Shown here one piece after another: positions 55,241-64,000 of a stretch of DNA of 64,000 bases. The position numbers were made by a program, and so were the translations under genes. The stretch is from Daphnia carinata (taxonomy: Eukaryota > Arthropoda > Branchiopoda > Diplostraca > Daphniidae). The notes under the pieces are model-generated. The model did no database searches, was not told where the DNA came from, and was given only the letters and a program-made list of their open reading frames with translations. The stretch spans positions 8,402,424 through 8,466,423 of the forward strand of contig NC_081334.1 in the NCBI RefSeq assembly GCF_022539665.2, given 5' to 3'. Numbering within the stretch: the stretch's first letter is position 1; each line of letters begins with the position of its first letter.

Positions 55241-58014
55241 TGATTCGGAGGAGGACCTTGAATGTTAGGCCTATTCGGGTTTTTTGCCCTTGGACAGTTG
55301 TTTAATTTATGGCCAATTTCCCGACATGAATAGCATATCGTTGGCTGAGCTTGTTCCGAACTTTGCCGTTGATATTTGCGACAATCTGCCTGCGAATGAC
55401 CCCGATACCCACAAAAATTGCACGTCAGCTGTGGCGGTGTAGGCTTATTTTTTGAATCACCAGTTGATTTTGAAAAAGATGGTCCAGGAGCTGTAGGCCT
55501 ATTCTGAAAATTATTTGATTGACGTGCGCAATTGTAATTATTAATCTGCGGAGGAGGTCTCCAATTTTTATCCTGGTTAGTGTTACTAGCTTGGAATGAA
55601 ACTTGTTTCTTACAGGAAGCGTTCGGCGTCTAAGACACATTATCTTTTTTATCAAATTGCAATTGCCTTACCGCTTGCGTTAGCTCGAGAAGAGCGCTCT
55701 TAATTTCGTCCTTCTCAGTTTTTGGATCATCGACCTGTTTACTTCCCTGTCAGATATTTGCTACGGCTTTATTGACGAATTCTTTTTGGTTCAGTATCAT
55801 TTCCTTGAGTTCTTTTAATTCTGCGTCTATGGTGTCAGACGGCGCAGTCACTGTCCTAATAAAATCATGTTTTTCCCTATCCGTTTCCATGGCTTCCAGT
55901 CGCAATGCATACACTCGTGTTGCAGAAATAAGATCATTAAAATTCTTAAATTCTTTATATTTAACTTCCGATTGTAATTTGGAATCCAACCCATCTATAA
56001 ATTTTTGCATAAGGATTATAGCAAAGGATGCTTCTGAATAGCCTACAGGATATGCGCGTTTAAAAATTTCCTGCAAACGATGTGCATATTCTATAATCTT
56101 TTCCCCTGGCTTACGCTTAGCTTTATTAAACTTCTTTTGATAAAAGTCCGCATTTTCGTCACAATGAAAATGATCAAGAAGAGATTCTTTAATCAGAGCA
56201 TAGTTGTGAGAATGAACCTTCAAAGTTGCCTGTATAATCGAGAAAGCTTTATCAGCCAAATTTGCCCTTAACATCTGAATAATTTTCCCCTTAGACCAAC
56301 CTGACCCTTCTACTATACTTTCAAAAGATTCTAACCAGGAGTCAAAACGTACAAGGGGATTTCCAGAAAAAGAAGGAAGTATGTGTAAACGGGAAAAGGT
56401 GTGTTGATTATTTTGGAAATCGTTCAAATCATCGACCGTGGCCGATGAATGACCATGAAGATTCCGTCATGTTTGGATTAAATCTTAAAAATTTCAAAGT
56501 TCCTCCCTGTGAATTCTGAGGGTCTTCAGAAGTGTCTTTCGTAATTGCCTTAGATTCTCCTACGTTATATCCGATTGGCTGGATGTGTGGACTCGAGGAC
56601 AGTGTAGAGTTTGTGACTGATTGGAACGATAGTTTCTTCTGCGCGACCGTTTCCTCTTCGGAATGCTGCCCGACAGCGGCGATGTTTGTTGGATTGGCGT
56701 GTTTTGCTGCTGTGTTGGTCTCATTTGTATGAACGTCAGCGATTGTCTCAATTTTTGTTCCGTTTGCGTGATTATTGGCTTGATGTCGCTCGCCTGCTGT
56801 GCGAAGAATGGGTTGTTGGCTTCTGAAATTGTTCAGTTTGTCCAAAAGGAATATGATTTCCGGCTGTAGTACCTCCAAATTGTTGATAGGTTGTAGTTTC
56901 TTTAGGTATGACGCTAGGTTGGCTACTTCCCTCAGAAACGTTCGTTGGGACTCCAGCAAGATCTCCTCCAGATGAATTGATTTGTCGCTCACTATGGTGA
57001 TTATTTCCACATATCTCCCGTCCTCGTCCCTGTCGTTGACGTCCCGTCTTGGAACGAACCCGAATAGTTCTCGCTTGCTTGTTGGTGTGACCTCTTGCAG
57101 GTCTATTATGTTGTAAATTTGTCCGTGTAGGCAAGTCAGAACCTGTCTCGCGCGTCGTGTGAAAATTTCCTTGAGCTCCGTCACAATTTCCTGTCTGCTT
57201 TCTCGTCTTCTTCGTGATCGGTCCACTGGCTTTCACTTCCAGAATGGATGTCAGGTACTTCAGAAGCGTCCTCGGTTGTTTCCAATCCGTCAGTGTTAGC
57301 TTTTCGGCGTCGTAATTCCTCTGGATGTCGCGCATCAACGCGACAAGGTGATCCCAGATTTTCGGGTCGCTTGACTGGAAGTCCTTCTCCCTCTCCTTGA
57401 GGCTCTTGATGGCTAGCAGTAGAAACGGTAGCTGGTTGTTCGGTAGCTAGAAGATGTTGTCCCCTTTCTTCTTGATCTCTTGGAACAGATGCTGGAGGTT
57501 GACGTTGAGCTGATCTTCCATTGGTTGTCTTCTTTTTTTGAAAAAGACCCGAAACGGGGTTTTAAAAAGCGTTTGTTGGGGAAGTGTTTGTGGACACGGT
57601 TTTCTTGGGTGAGAGATGGGATACTAGTTGGGCTAGTACGGAAGGAGGGTTCCTTACAGTCGAGGTGTTAGCGTTACTTTTAGCTCGAGGTTTACGAACG
57701 TTTGAAAGGTCTACTCCTGTCACCAACTCATAGGCAGGGTTCGATCTTAACTTTCTTAACTGGGGGTTATGTGAAATTGCACTAGGCTTCAAAACAGAAG
57801 AAGCAGATTTCCTAACAGCTTCTGTTGCCTTTCTTGAAGTTTTATTTCCCGTAAACGTATCAGATTCAGCAAGATTTGACGTGGAAGTTTTATCGAAATT
57901 ATTAGATCTGGCTACAGCTTCGTCAATTTGTATAACTGGCTCAATAGGACTTTTAGTAGCGGACACAGGTGTGCGTGAAAGTTTAGGCCTACTAGCAAAA
58001 ATATTATCCGTCAT
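55235..58014 (-). pseudogene. copy B Gag, interrupted
   Basis: ATG 58014-58012. The N-terminal 150 codons match copy A and end in TAA at 57562. The overlap region continues in both frames with small indels near 57195 and 56815. The capsid part is at 56427-55750 (LVRFDSWLESFESIVEGSG, NYALIKESLLDHFHCDE), then a TGA. The zinc-knuckle part is at about 55655-55235, where the second knuckle keeps its His (copy A has Arg). It is inactive as a single protein. Confidence 0.8.
56690..57521 (-). pseudogene. copy B version of the overlapping ORF
   Basis: ATG at 57521-57519. The peptide follows that of copy A 37187-38236: LLAIKSLKEREKDF, HLVALMRDIQRN, LTDWKQPRTLLKYLTSILEV, then after a 2-base deletion EIVTELKEIFTRRARQVLTC, LHGQIYNIIDL, FGFVPRRDVNDRDEDGRYVE and NNLEVLQPEIIFLLDKLNNF. 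A single nonsense codon TAG (57447-57449) lies early. Conservation at the peptide level in a diverged copy supports real coding of this frame. Confidence 0.55.
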
Positions 58015-58031
58015 TGTGGGTGAGTTCGATA

Positions 58032-58045
58032 GATCGCTGCCACCA
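58032..58045 (-). other. primer-binding site of copy B
   Basis: TGGTGGCAGCGATC on minus, three bases inside the 5' LTR edge. It is identical to copy A. Confidence 0.7.
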
Positions 58046-58048
58046 TTA

Positions 58049-58849
58049 TGTAAAGCATTCTTTTAGCAATTGAAAGAATGACTTTACGTTATTTAAGACA
58101 AATAGTAATTTAGAAAATTAACTCGGAAGGCGTTATCACAATGTCGAATATCTTTTATTCTAATAGGCCAAAAGGATAATAAATGGATACACAGTTATAG
58201 GGCATAATTGGGAAACAGAAATATAAAATGGAGTTATGCGAATTTAGTCTTACCGTCACCGCCGTGGCGAAGATAAAAATAGAGATGATAAATGTTGTAC
58301 AGGAAAGATAAAGATAACAGGGCTGTCAGTCGCACAAGAAGCGATGAAAAGCACTCACAATAATTACTGAATAAGAAACAAATTAAACTCACTAGATTTG
58401 GGGAATTAAACAGCCCTTGTAGCACTAAGAATGAAAACTATGACTGGAACTGGAACTGGAGAGAACTGAAGAGAACTAATGATAACTGAAGAACTGACTT
58501 TTGGGAACAAAAGGGCATCCTTTTATGTATTTTACATGTTTGAGGGAAACATAGCATTTCCGACAGATGAGCTCCGGATATAAGTTATTGAATATCTCAC
58601 GCAGCAACATTTTATATTCATGGAAATGTATGGCGTGATGTTGTACGCATGAACCTCATCCAATCAGCAATAAGCAGGATGTAAAGTATAATATAAAAAT
58701 AGAATTCAAGGAAATGTCAATGACACTTGAATTACTATATTTATAATGTATACTTTAAATATAAAACATAGTATATAATTTTAATATAAAGAAAACAAAC
58801 AATGAAGATTAAATACAATTAAAAGTTGTATTTTGATGACTTCGTTACA
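58049..58849 (-). repeat. 5' LTR of copy B
   Basis: An 801-bp LTR in minus orientation. It is homologous to 34592-35385 with several indels (for example extra words near 58770-58810 and a missing ~20 nt near 58675). Its start abuts the GAAG target duplication (58850-58853). Confidence 0.9.
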
Positions 58850-58853
58850 GAAG

Positions 58854-58883
58854 CCATGATCGTCTGTTCTTGTCCTTCGGCAT
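58854..58883 (-). pseudogene. copy C ORF4, first codons before the copy B insertion
   Basis: ATG 58883-58881: MPKDKNRRSW, homologous to MPKDNNRSHR of copy A ORF4. It is interrupted after about ten codons by copy B and its GAAG duplication; the continuation is at 34591-34376. It is short, but its position and start context match the other copies. Confidence 0.6.
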
Positions 58884-59284
58884 CTTGATTGGTTAGTGTT
58901 CGTGTATCGTATGTTATGACAAGGAGAGAAGGGATTGACGTCTTTCTATCCGACAGCATTGTTTTATAGCAGAATATTGTGCTGTCGTAAGCTTTTCTTG
59001 AACTAACTTTTCGGAGTAGATAATGATTCCCATATCTTCGTCAATAACAACACGTTTAATTTCCTTCCCAACCCGTTCCTCCTTGATGCTGTAGGTATTC
59101 CATGTTGGTTCGAGCAATTGAGTGGATATAAATTATAGTGTTTATATCTCCTTCGGACATTGTTTGCATTAGGCAAGGGAATTTGTGACAGTATGGGGGT
59201 CACACAGCAAGGAAAGAATAGATTACATATTCCAAGAAATACATCGCATACGTAATAATTTATATATATATACCGAGATACATA

Positions 59285-59891
59285 CAGTACCCTCCAAAAG
59301 TGTTCGAACACTAGGAGTTTTTAGGACCATTTTACATGGCGTCTTATGGCGGAAAGTGCCGTTCACTACGAAATTCACTACGTAAGAGCAGCCAAAAATG
59401 CGTCTGCTTTTACAGCAAACTATTAGCTGTCACAGAAAAAAAACATTGTGAATTCAGTGCCTCAGGTGGGAATAAGATAAACCATTTTTGACGGGAAAAA
59501 CTTAGCACCGTCTTCACTTAAAAAATCCCTTTCCTAAAATAATTAATATTAAGTGATAGTTTAATAAATACCCTATTGATTAATGTAATTGCGAGGTCTA
59601 GGAACCATTTCCTTGCATGAAAAAAATTTCTAGAAAATGAGGTGGTGTTTTTAGGTATCCCGTGCGCTAAACGCGGAGTTCGGTTAATACATGACTAGCA
59701 TGCTAGTCAATAAATCTTATAGATAGAAAATTGAAAAAAATTTCTAGATAGCAGATTATTTAATTAAAACCAGGAATTTTTTTTGTCATTTGTCATTTTT
59801 TCTGTCCCTTTTTTCCATTTGTGTAAGGCACCTTTCGCCATAAGACGCCATTTAAAAAACCCTAGTGTTCCGACACTTTTGGAGGGTACTG
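59285..59891. mobile_element. Tc1/mariner-like MITE, complete (607 bp)
   Basis: Terminal inverted repeats of ~65-70 bp beginning cagtaccctccaaaagtgt and ending acacttttggagggtactg, with TA on both sides (59283-59284, 59892-59893). No transposase ORF. Inserted between ORF3 and ORF4 of copy C. A related truncated copy is at 15562-16113. Confidence 0.85.
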
Positions 59892-60388
59892 TATATAACA
59901 TTAATAATAGAGTGACAAGACATAATGATACTTAAAAAGAAATGGAAAATTTATAGTCAAAGTGGATTTTACTGTAAATATATATATATCTATACCTCTT
60001 GTATTTATATTCATCCGAGCTTTATTAGTGTTGTGTAAAATAACCTTTTTTTTTGTAACGGAAACTTCCCTTAATTTTGCATTAATGACTTCATACATTT
60101 TTTCCCAATTTGATAACGAAAAGAGAAGAAAATGTTTCCGCTTTTCCTTACTTCATTAAATTTTTCATTTTTTCCAAAACTTGAAAACAAAATACGAAAA
60201 TTAAGGCAACAGATATATTTTTTTGCATGAAATATGAATACAAGAAAGACAAAAGTATGTAATCTAAACAACACGACAGGTAGACATACAGAAAGAATAT
60301 AAATAGACGAAACACATAATACAAGAGAATAAAATGGAAAACAAAGAAAACTAAAATAATTAAATAGAGTAGAAGATTGAAGTCCCCT

Positions 60389-60945
60389 TCAATTCATTCT
60401 GTTGGTAATGGCGGCATCGGTAATGCAGGTTCCAATCTTCAGGAAACCATGCATATAGTGGCGGGCTCCTATTCTCCGGGTCGAGATCCAAAATCTTTCC
60501 AAAATCTTTAATTTAATCACTGCGTTCTTCCACTTTTCATCGCGGCTAAGGATTTGGAGTTCTTCAGGCATCTCGGTCGCCTGCTTCCCGAATTCCCTTT
60601 TGTAAGGGCGTTTCTTCCGACACCGTGCTCCCTGTCCGAATCCGGAGAATGGGAACCCGGACTCCTGTAGTTGTCCCAGTACTCGTTCCATTTCAAAGTT
60701 TATCTGCTTCTTATTTTTCTCTTCCGTCATTGTTGGCTTGGTCACCCATTCGTCGATGGCTTCCTGTATTTTTTGTTCCTCCTCTTCGTCGTCAATCCGG
60801 TTTTCGTCTTCTTCGTTACCCTTACAACGCTTTTTCTTCGGTTCCCTATCCGGCGTCCTCGGCGTAGATCTTGCCACTTACATGGTCTGGGAGAACCCCA
60901 TTCGTCAAACTTTAATCCAGTTCCTGATTCCCCTTTAACAGACAA
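60389..60945 (-). pseudogene. copy C ORF3, degenerate
   Basis: Aligned frames: FDEWGSPRPC (head, about 60945-60880), then in a shifted frame EPKKKRCKGNEEDENR (basic patch with an SV40-like PKKKR), DDEEEEQKIQEAIDEWVTK, PEELQILSRDEKWKNAVIKL, followed by another frame change before the conserved DPxNRxPP block. It has no ATG at the expected place. It diverges more from copies A and B than they do from each other. Confidence 0.6.
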
Positions 60946-60959
60946 TGTCGCAACGTACT

Positions 60960-60999
60960 CAACTGCTGAATGTTGACGGAAGTGTGCCGCAAGCTTATA
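60960..60999 (-). promoter_or_regulatory. internal TATA-like box before ORF3, copy C
   Basis: TATAAGC at 60999-60993 on minus and attcagcagtt downstream, in the same order as in copies A and B. One T of the TATA box is changed (tgtataagc). Confidence 0.5.
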
Positions 61000-61044
61000 C
61001 AGTCAGTCCGTTCAATGTTGATAAAAAAACGGAAATGTTTCCAA

Positions 61045-61560
61045 TTATAAGGCAGTGTTGTATCCAATAGGTTTTTTGTGATTTCTTTGGAGACGTCCTG
61101 TGTTCACGACTGGTTGTGGGATATCTTTTTTCAAATTTCCAAATTTTTTTTGAAAATTTTTAGCTTGTGTTTCCATGGTGAGACACATTTCTGGCGTGTC
61201 CTGCGTGCAATTTCCAGATTCTTGGGAGTTAAGGTGAAAAAAATCTGTTCCCGTTGGAGTTTCCATAAAATTTGTATTATTTCCGTCGTCCGAGATTGTT
61301 GTCGTGTTTCAAATTCTTTTCCGGTGTGCACTTTTCCAAGTCTTCGTCAAGAAGTGTGTTGTGAAAAACAGGAGGGTTTAAAATTTCTTTGATTTAAAAA
61401 AATTCATCATCATATCCATCTTTAAGGCCATCATCATTTTCCGACAAATCAATTGTTTGAGTTGAAATCGTCTTGCGATATCGAACCTCGAACTCCAAAG
61501 GAGTCTGGAATGACGGACAATGTTAGGTCTTCAAAAGCATTGTTTTATACAAATATTTCA
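61045..61560 (-). pseudogene. copy C, own pol tail (duplicate of the segment above)
   Basis: A diverged pol C-terminal tail (TISTQTIDLSEN, FFHLNSQESGNCTQDTPE, RLQRNHKKPIGYNTAL) ending at 61045. It repeats the region that also occurs, in a near-copy-B sequence, at 61558-62094, so the pol tail is present twice. Confidence 0.65.
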
Positions 61561-62560
61561 ATCTGTTAACGTTGGCAAATATAAATTTTCTTGAGAAGTT
61601 CCAGAATCTTGTGAATTCAGATGAATGAAATACGTCTTCATTGGTAATTCCATAGAATTTGGATTATTTTTCGTTGCTTGAGATTGCTGGTTTTCAAATA
61701 CATTTCCGGTGTGTATTTTCATATCTTCGACCAGAAGTGTGTTGTTTACGACAAAAGGGTTTACAATTTCTTGGACATCACACAAATCATTAAATTCATC
61801 TATAAGCCTATCCTCGTTTTTCGATAAGTCAATTGTTTGAGTTGAAATCGTCTTACGAAATCGACTCTTAAACTCAAAAGGGGTCTCAAATGGTGGACAA
61901 TGCTCGGTTTTCCAAAGCATTGTTTCGTACAAAGGTTTTAATCTGTTAACGTGAGTACGTTGACAGATATAAGAGTTATCCGCTATGCCTACTGTATTAT
62001 TTGAATATACTTTTACTATCCTATACGGTCCTTTATATTTAGAAGTAAATTTCCTACTATCACCTTCTTTAACTACACGAATATCCAATAACACTCTATC
62101 GACTACCGCATATCGTTTTTCTTCCGCGCGTTTCTTTGTTCCCTTTGGCGGTTCCTAGCTTGTTCGCTTTCCTCTCTAACAAAACTATATCGCAAACGGT
62201 TCGCTAAATAACCCACATAATCAGAAGAAGATTTAAATGTCTTTGGAGACGCATCAAGGAACTCATTATTTGGAATATTCGGATCCATACCCTGAAGTAA
62301 ATAATAAGGAGTGTCGAGTGTCGAAGCGTGAACTGAGGTACGTTAAGCAAATATAAATCGTCTAACATATCTTCCCAATTGGAATGATCTCCATTCTTTA
62401 ATACTTAACGTTGTTCTCAATGTCCTATTAAATCTTTCTGTTTCCTCATTACTGGCTGGATTATACGCAGTAGTAAATCTCTGATCAATCTTTAATTTCT
62501 TACAAAAATATACAAATAACTTAACATAAAATTTGTTCCACGATTAGAGAGAACAGCTTT
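61558..62560 (-). pseudogene. copy C, copy-B-like integrase C-terminal half and pol tail
   Basis: Minus-strand pieces DPNIPNNEFLDASPKTFKSS (62288 onward) and FTSKYKGPYRIVKVYSNNTV, LYETMLWKTEHCPPFETPFE and DLCDVQEIVNP (62094-61585). The last part differs from copy B by only a few residues, then breaks at about 61580 into the older tail. It suggests recombination or template switching with a copy-B-type element. Confidence 0.65.
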
Positions 62561-62589
62561 TTTTCATTTGGAACAATAAACTCTGGTCT

Positions 62590-62886
62590 CAAAATGGACT
62601 CTCCGTATCGTACGGGTAAAGTAACTCTTCCCAGTGTATTTAATTTTTTTCTCCCTTACATCGTATAAATCGAAATCAAGCTGACTGCAGATCACTTGAC
62701 CTCTCTGGGGCAATTTTTTAAATAGTCTCTCGTGAACAATTAGACGTGCCTGTACCTGAACCTGTACCTGAAAAATTTTGAATGGAATTCTCGGTGTCGA
62801 TTCATTCGTTATAGTTGTTAATTTTGCGACTTGTCGGGATTTAAGCTGAGGCTCCGTATCAACTGACCCGAAGTTACAGTTGATAC
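62590..62886 (-). pseudogene. copy C protease N-terminal remnant
   Basis: After the frameshift signal the pol frame begins (PIGINCN-type), reaches the region preceding the protease active site (FNGTP-like, degenerate), then LTLPVRYGESILRPE-like sequence. It stops at about 62590, where the sequence jumps into integrase. RT and RNase H are deleted. Confidence 0.5.
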
Positions 62887-62899
62887 CTATTGGTTTCCC
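62857..62899 (-). promoter_or_regulatory. gag-pol -1 frameshift signal, copy C
   Basis: GGGAAAC at 62899-62893, a 7-nt spacer, stem arms 62885-62877 and 62865-62857 and an 11-nt loop. Heptamer, spacer length and stem are identical to copies A and B, although the flanking gag and pol are degenerate. Confidence 0.8.
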
Positions 62900-64000
62900 T
62901 GACGCTGGGGAGGACCTGGGATGCTAGGCCTATTCGGGTTTTTTGCCCTCGGACAATTGTTTGACTTATGGCCAATTTCCCGATACGAATAGCAGATTGA
63001 TGGTTGAGCTTGTTCTACGTTCTGCCGCTGGTATTTGCGACAATCAACCTGACAATGACCACGATATCCGCAAAAATTGCAAGTCAGCAGTGGTGGCGTA
63101 GGCCTATAGCTAGAATCGCTAGCTGGTCTCGAAAAAGAAGGTCGAGAAGTTGTAGGCCTATTTGGAAATTTAGCGAATGGTTGTGCGCCATTGTAATTAT
63201 TAAGGTGCGGAGGAGATCTTCTATATCTGTCCTGACTACTGTTACTAGCTTGGAAAGAAACCTGTTTCTTAAAAGGAGCGCTCGGTGTGCAAGACACATT
63301 ATCTTTTTATGAAATTGCAATTGCTTTACCGCTTGAGTTAGCTCGTGAAGGGTGTTTCCATGGCTTCTAATCGAAGTGAATACACACGCATTGCAACAAC
63401 AAGATCATTAAAATTCCTGAATTCTTCATATTTAACTTTAGATTGTAATTTGGAATCCAATCCCTCTATAAATTTTTGCATAAGTATTATAGAAAAGGAC
63501 GTTTCTGAATACAGGCTATGCGCGTTTGAAAATTTCCTGCGAACGATGAGTATATTCTATAATCTTATCTCTTGCCTTACGTTTAGCTTTATTAAATATC
63601 TTTTCGTAAAGATCTGCTTTTCGTCTCCATGGAAATGATCAAGAAGAGATTCTTTAATTAAGGTATTATCATGCGGATGCACTTTCAAAGCTGCCTGAAT
63701 AATCGAGAAAGCTTTATCTACTAATTTGGCTCTTTACATCTGGGTAGATTTCTCTTCTTAACAACTTGACCTATCTACGATACTTTCAAAAGATTCTAGT
63801 CAGGAGTCAAAACGTACGAGGGGGCTCACCGAAAAAGAAGGAGAAAACTGTAAACGGGAGAAAGTATGTTGGTTATTTGGGAACTCATTTAAATCGTTGC
63901 CGCTCTTCAGCCATGTTTGGATTAAGTATTGGAAAGTTAAAGGCCCGTACCTGCGGATTCTGAAATGCTGCTAAAAATTGCTCGAGACTCTCTAGCTTTT
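62887..64000 (-). pseudogene. copy C gag, fragmentary
   Basis: The zinc-knuckle region is open (63297-62887): CNFCGYRGHCQVDC intact and CYSYREIGHKSNNC with the second Cys lost. Upstream capsid sequence (63345-63800, minus) matches copies A and B but with many frame changes and a ~190-nt gap before the zinc-knuckle part. It continues off the window. Confidence 0.7.

Larger units (their letters stand above)
34592..58849 (-). mobile_element. copy B: full-length env-bearing Ty3/Gypsy element, itself interrupted by copy A
   Basis: On minus: 5' LTR 58849-58049, PBS 58045-58032, gag from 58014, frameshift site 55240, pol to 51300, ORF3 51203-50664, ORF4 50058-49462, env N-part from 47950, the copy A insertion (35864-47296), env C-part 35863-35406, 3' LTR 35385-34592. 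Target duplication GAAG on both sides. Without copy A it would be ~12.8 kb. Its LTRs differ by several indels (801 against 794 bp) and pol, gag and env carry stops, so it is old and inactive. ORF3 remains open. Confidence 0.9.
58850..64000 (-). mobile_element. copy C: oldest family member, internally deleted, runs off the window
   Basis: On minus from the window end: gag fragments (64000-62893), frameshift signal, protease start (62886-~62590), a jump to the integrase C-terminal half (~62560-61558), a duplicated pol tail (61558-61045), ORF3 remnant (60389-~60945) and the ORF4 start at 58883. Copy B is inserted in ORF4 and copy C resumes at 34591. A MITE (59285-59891) sits between ORF3 and ORF4. 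The RT, RNase H and first half of integrase are absent. Confidence 0.8.

Overview
The window looks like nuclear DNA of a small-intron invertebrate. It holds two conserved, spliced metazoan genes (an NDRG-family gene and TRAPPC13) with mostly 50-100 nt GT-AG introns. They sit beside a repeat-rich tract full of Ty3/Gypsy retrotransposons, a PIF1-type (Helitron-like) helicase relic and Tc1/mariner-like MITEs. A crustacean such as a branchiopod is a plausible source, but that is inference from gene structure and repeat style. No rRNA, tRNA or CRISPR was seen.

Layout. 1-3815: 3' portion of an NDRG gene on + (nine coding exons visible, 5' end not found). 3816-8370: mostly non-coding, with one weak minus-strand coding candidate (7237-7518). 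8371-12590: a complete 11-exon TRAPPC13 gene on minus, coding for 408 residues, reconstructed here with every exon phase consistent. 12600-18050: gene-free, with a ~1 kb direct repeat in two copies (one split by a solo LTR with a 4-bp target duplication), a truncated MITE and pyrimidine-rich repeats. 18061-23043: a young, apparently intact Mag-like Ty3/Gypsy element with LTRs identical by eye and a single 1458-codon gag-pol ORF, inserted into a decayed PIF1/Helitron-type helicase that reads on minus across both flanks. 26526-33600: a decayed, env-bearing Ty3/Gypsy element (element T) with an exact 192-bp in-frame duplication inside its reverse transcriptase and a deletion removing the integrase core.

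34376-64000 is a three-level nest of one env-bearing Ty3/Gypsy family. Copy C (minus) was split inside its ORF4 by copy B (minus, 34592-58849, TSD GAAG). Copy B was then split inside its env gene by copy A (plus, 35866-~47008, flanked by the 7-bp repeat taaggta). B without A would be about 12.8 kb. The family order is LTR, PBS, gag, pol, ORF3, ORF4, env, LTR.

The least familiar biology is in this family. (1) A canonical -1 frameshift signal (GGGAAAC, 7-nt spacer, 9-bp stem, 11-nt loop) at the gag/pol junction is preserved in all three copies. (2) A 349-codon ORF lies entirely inside the 5' third of gag in the +1 frame, and a second copy keeps both frames largely open. (3) ORF3 is a basic-plus-acidic accessory protein preceded by a conserved internal TATA box and initiator-like site, suggesting its own subgenomic mRNA. 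(4) ORF4 is a second accessory ORF that shares a C-terminal domain with ORF3 and ends in a CPTCGR motif. All three copies carry disabling lesions, but between them they preserve these signals.
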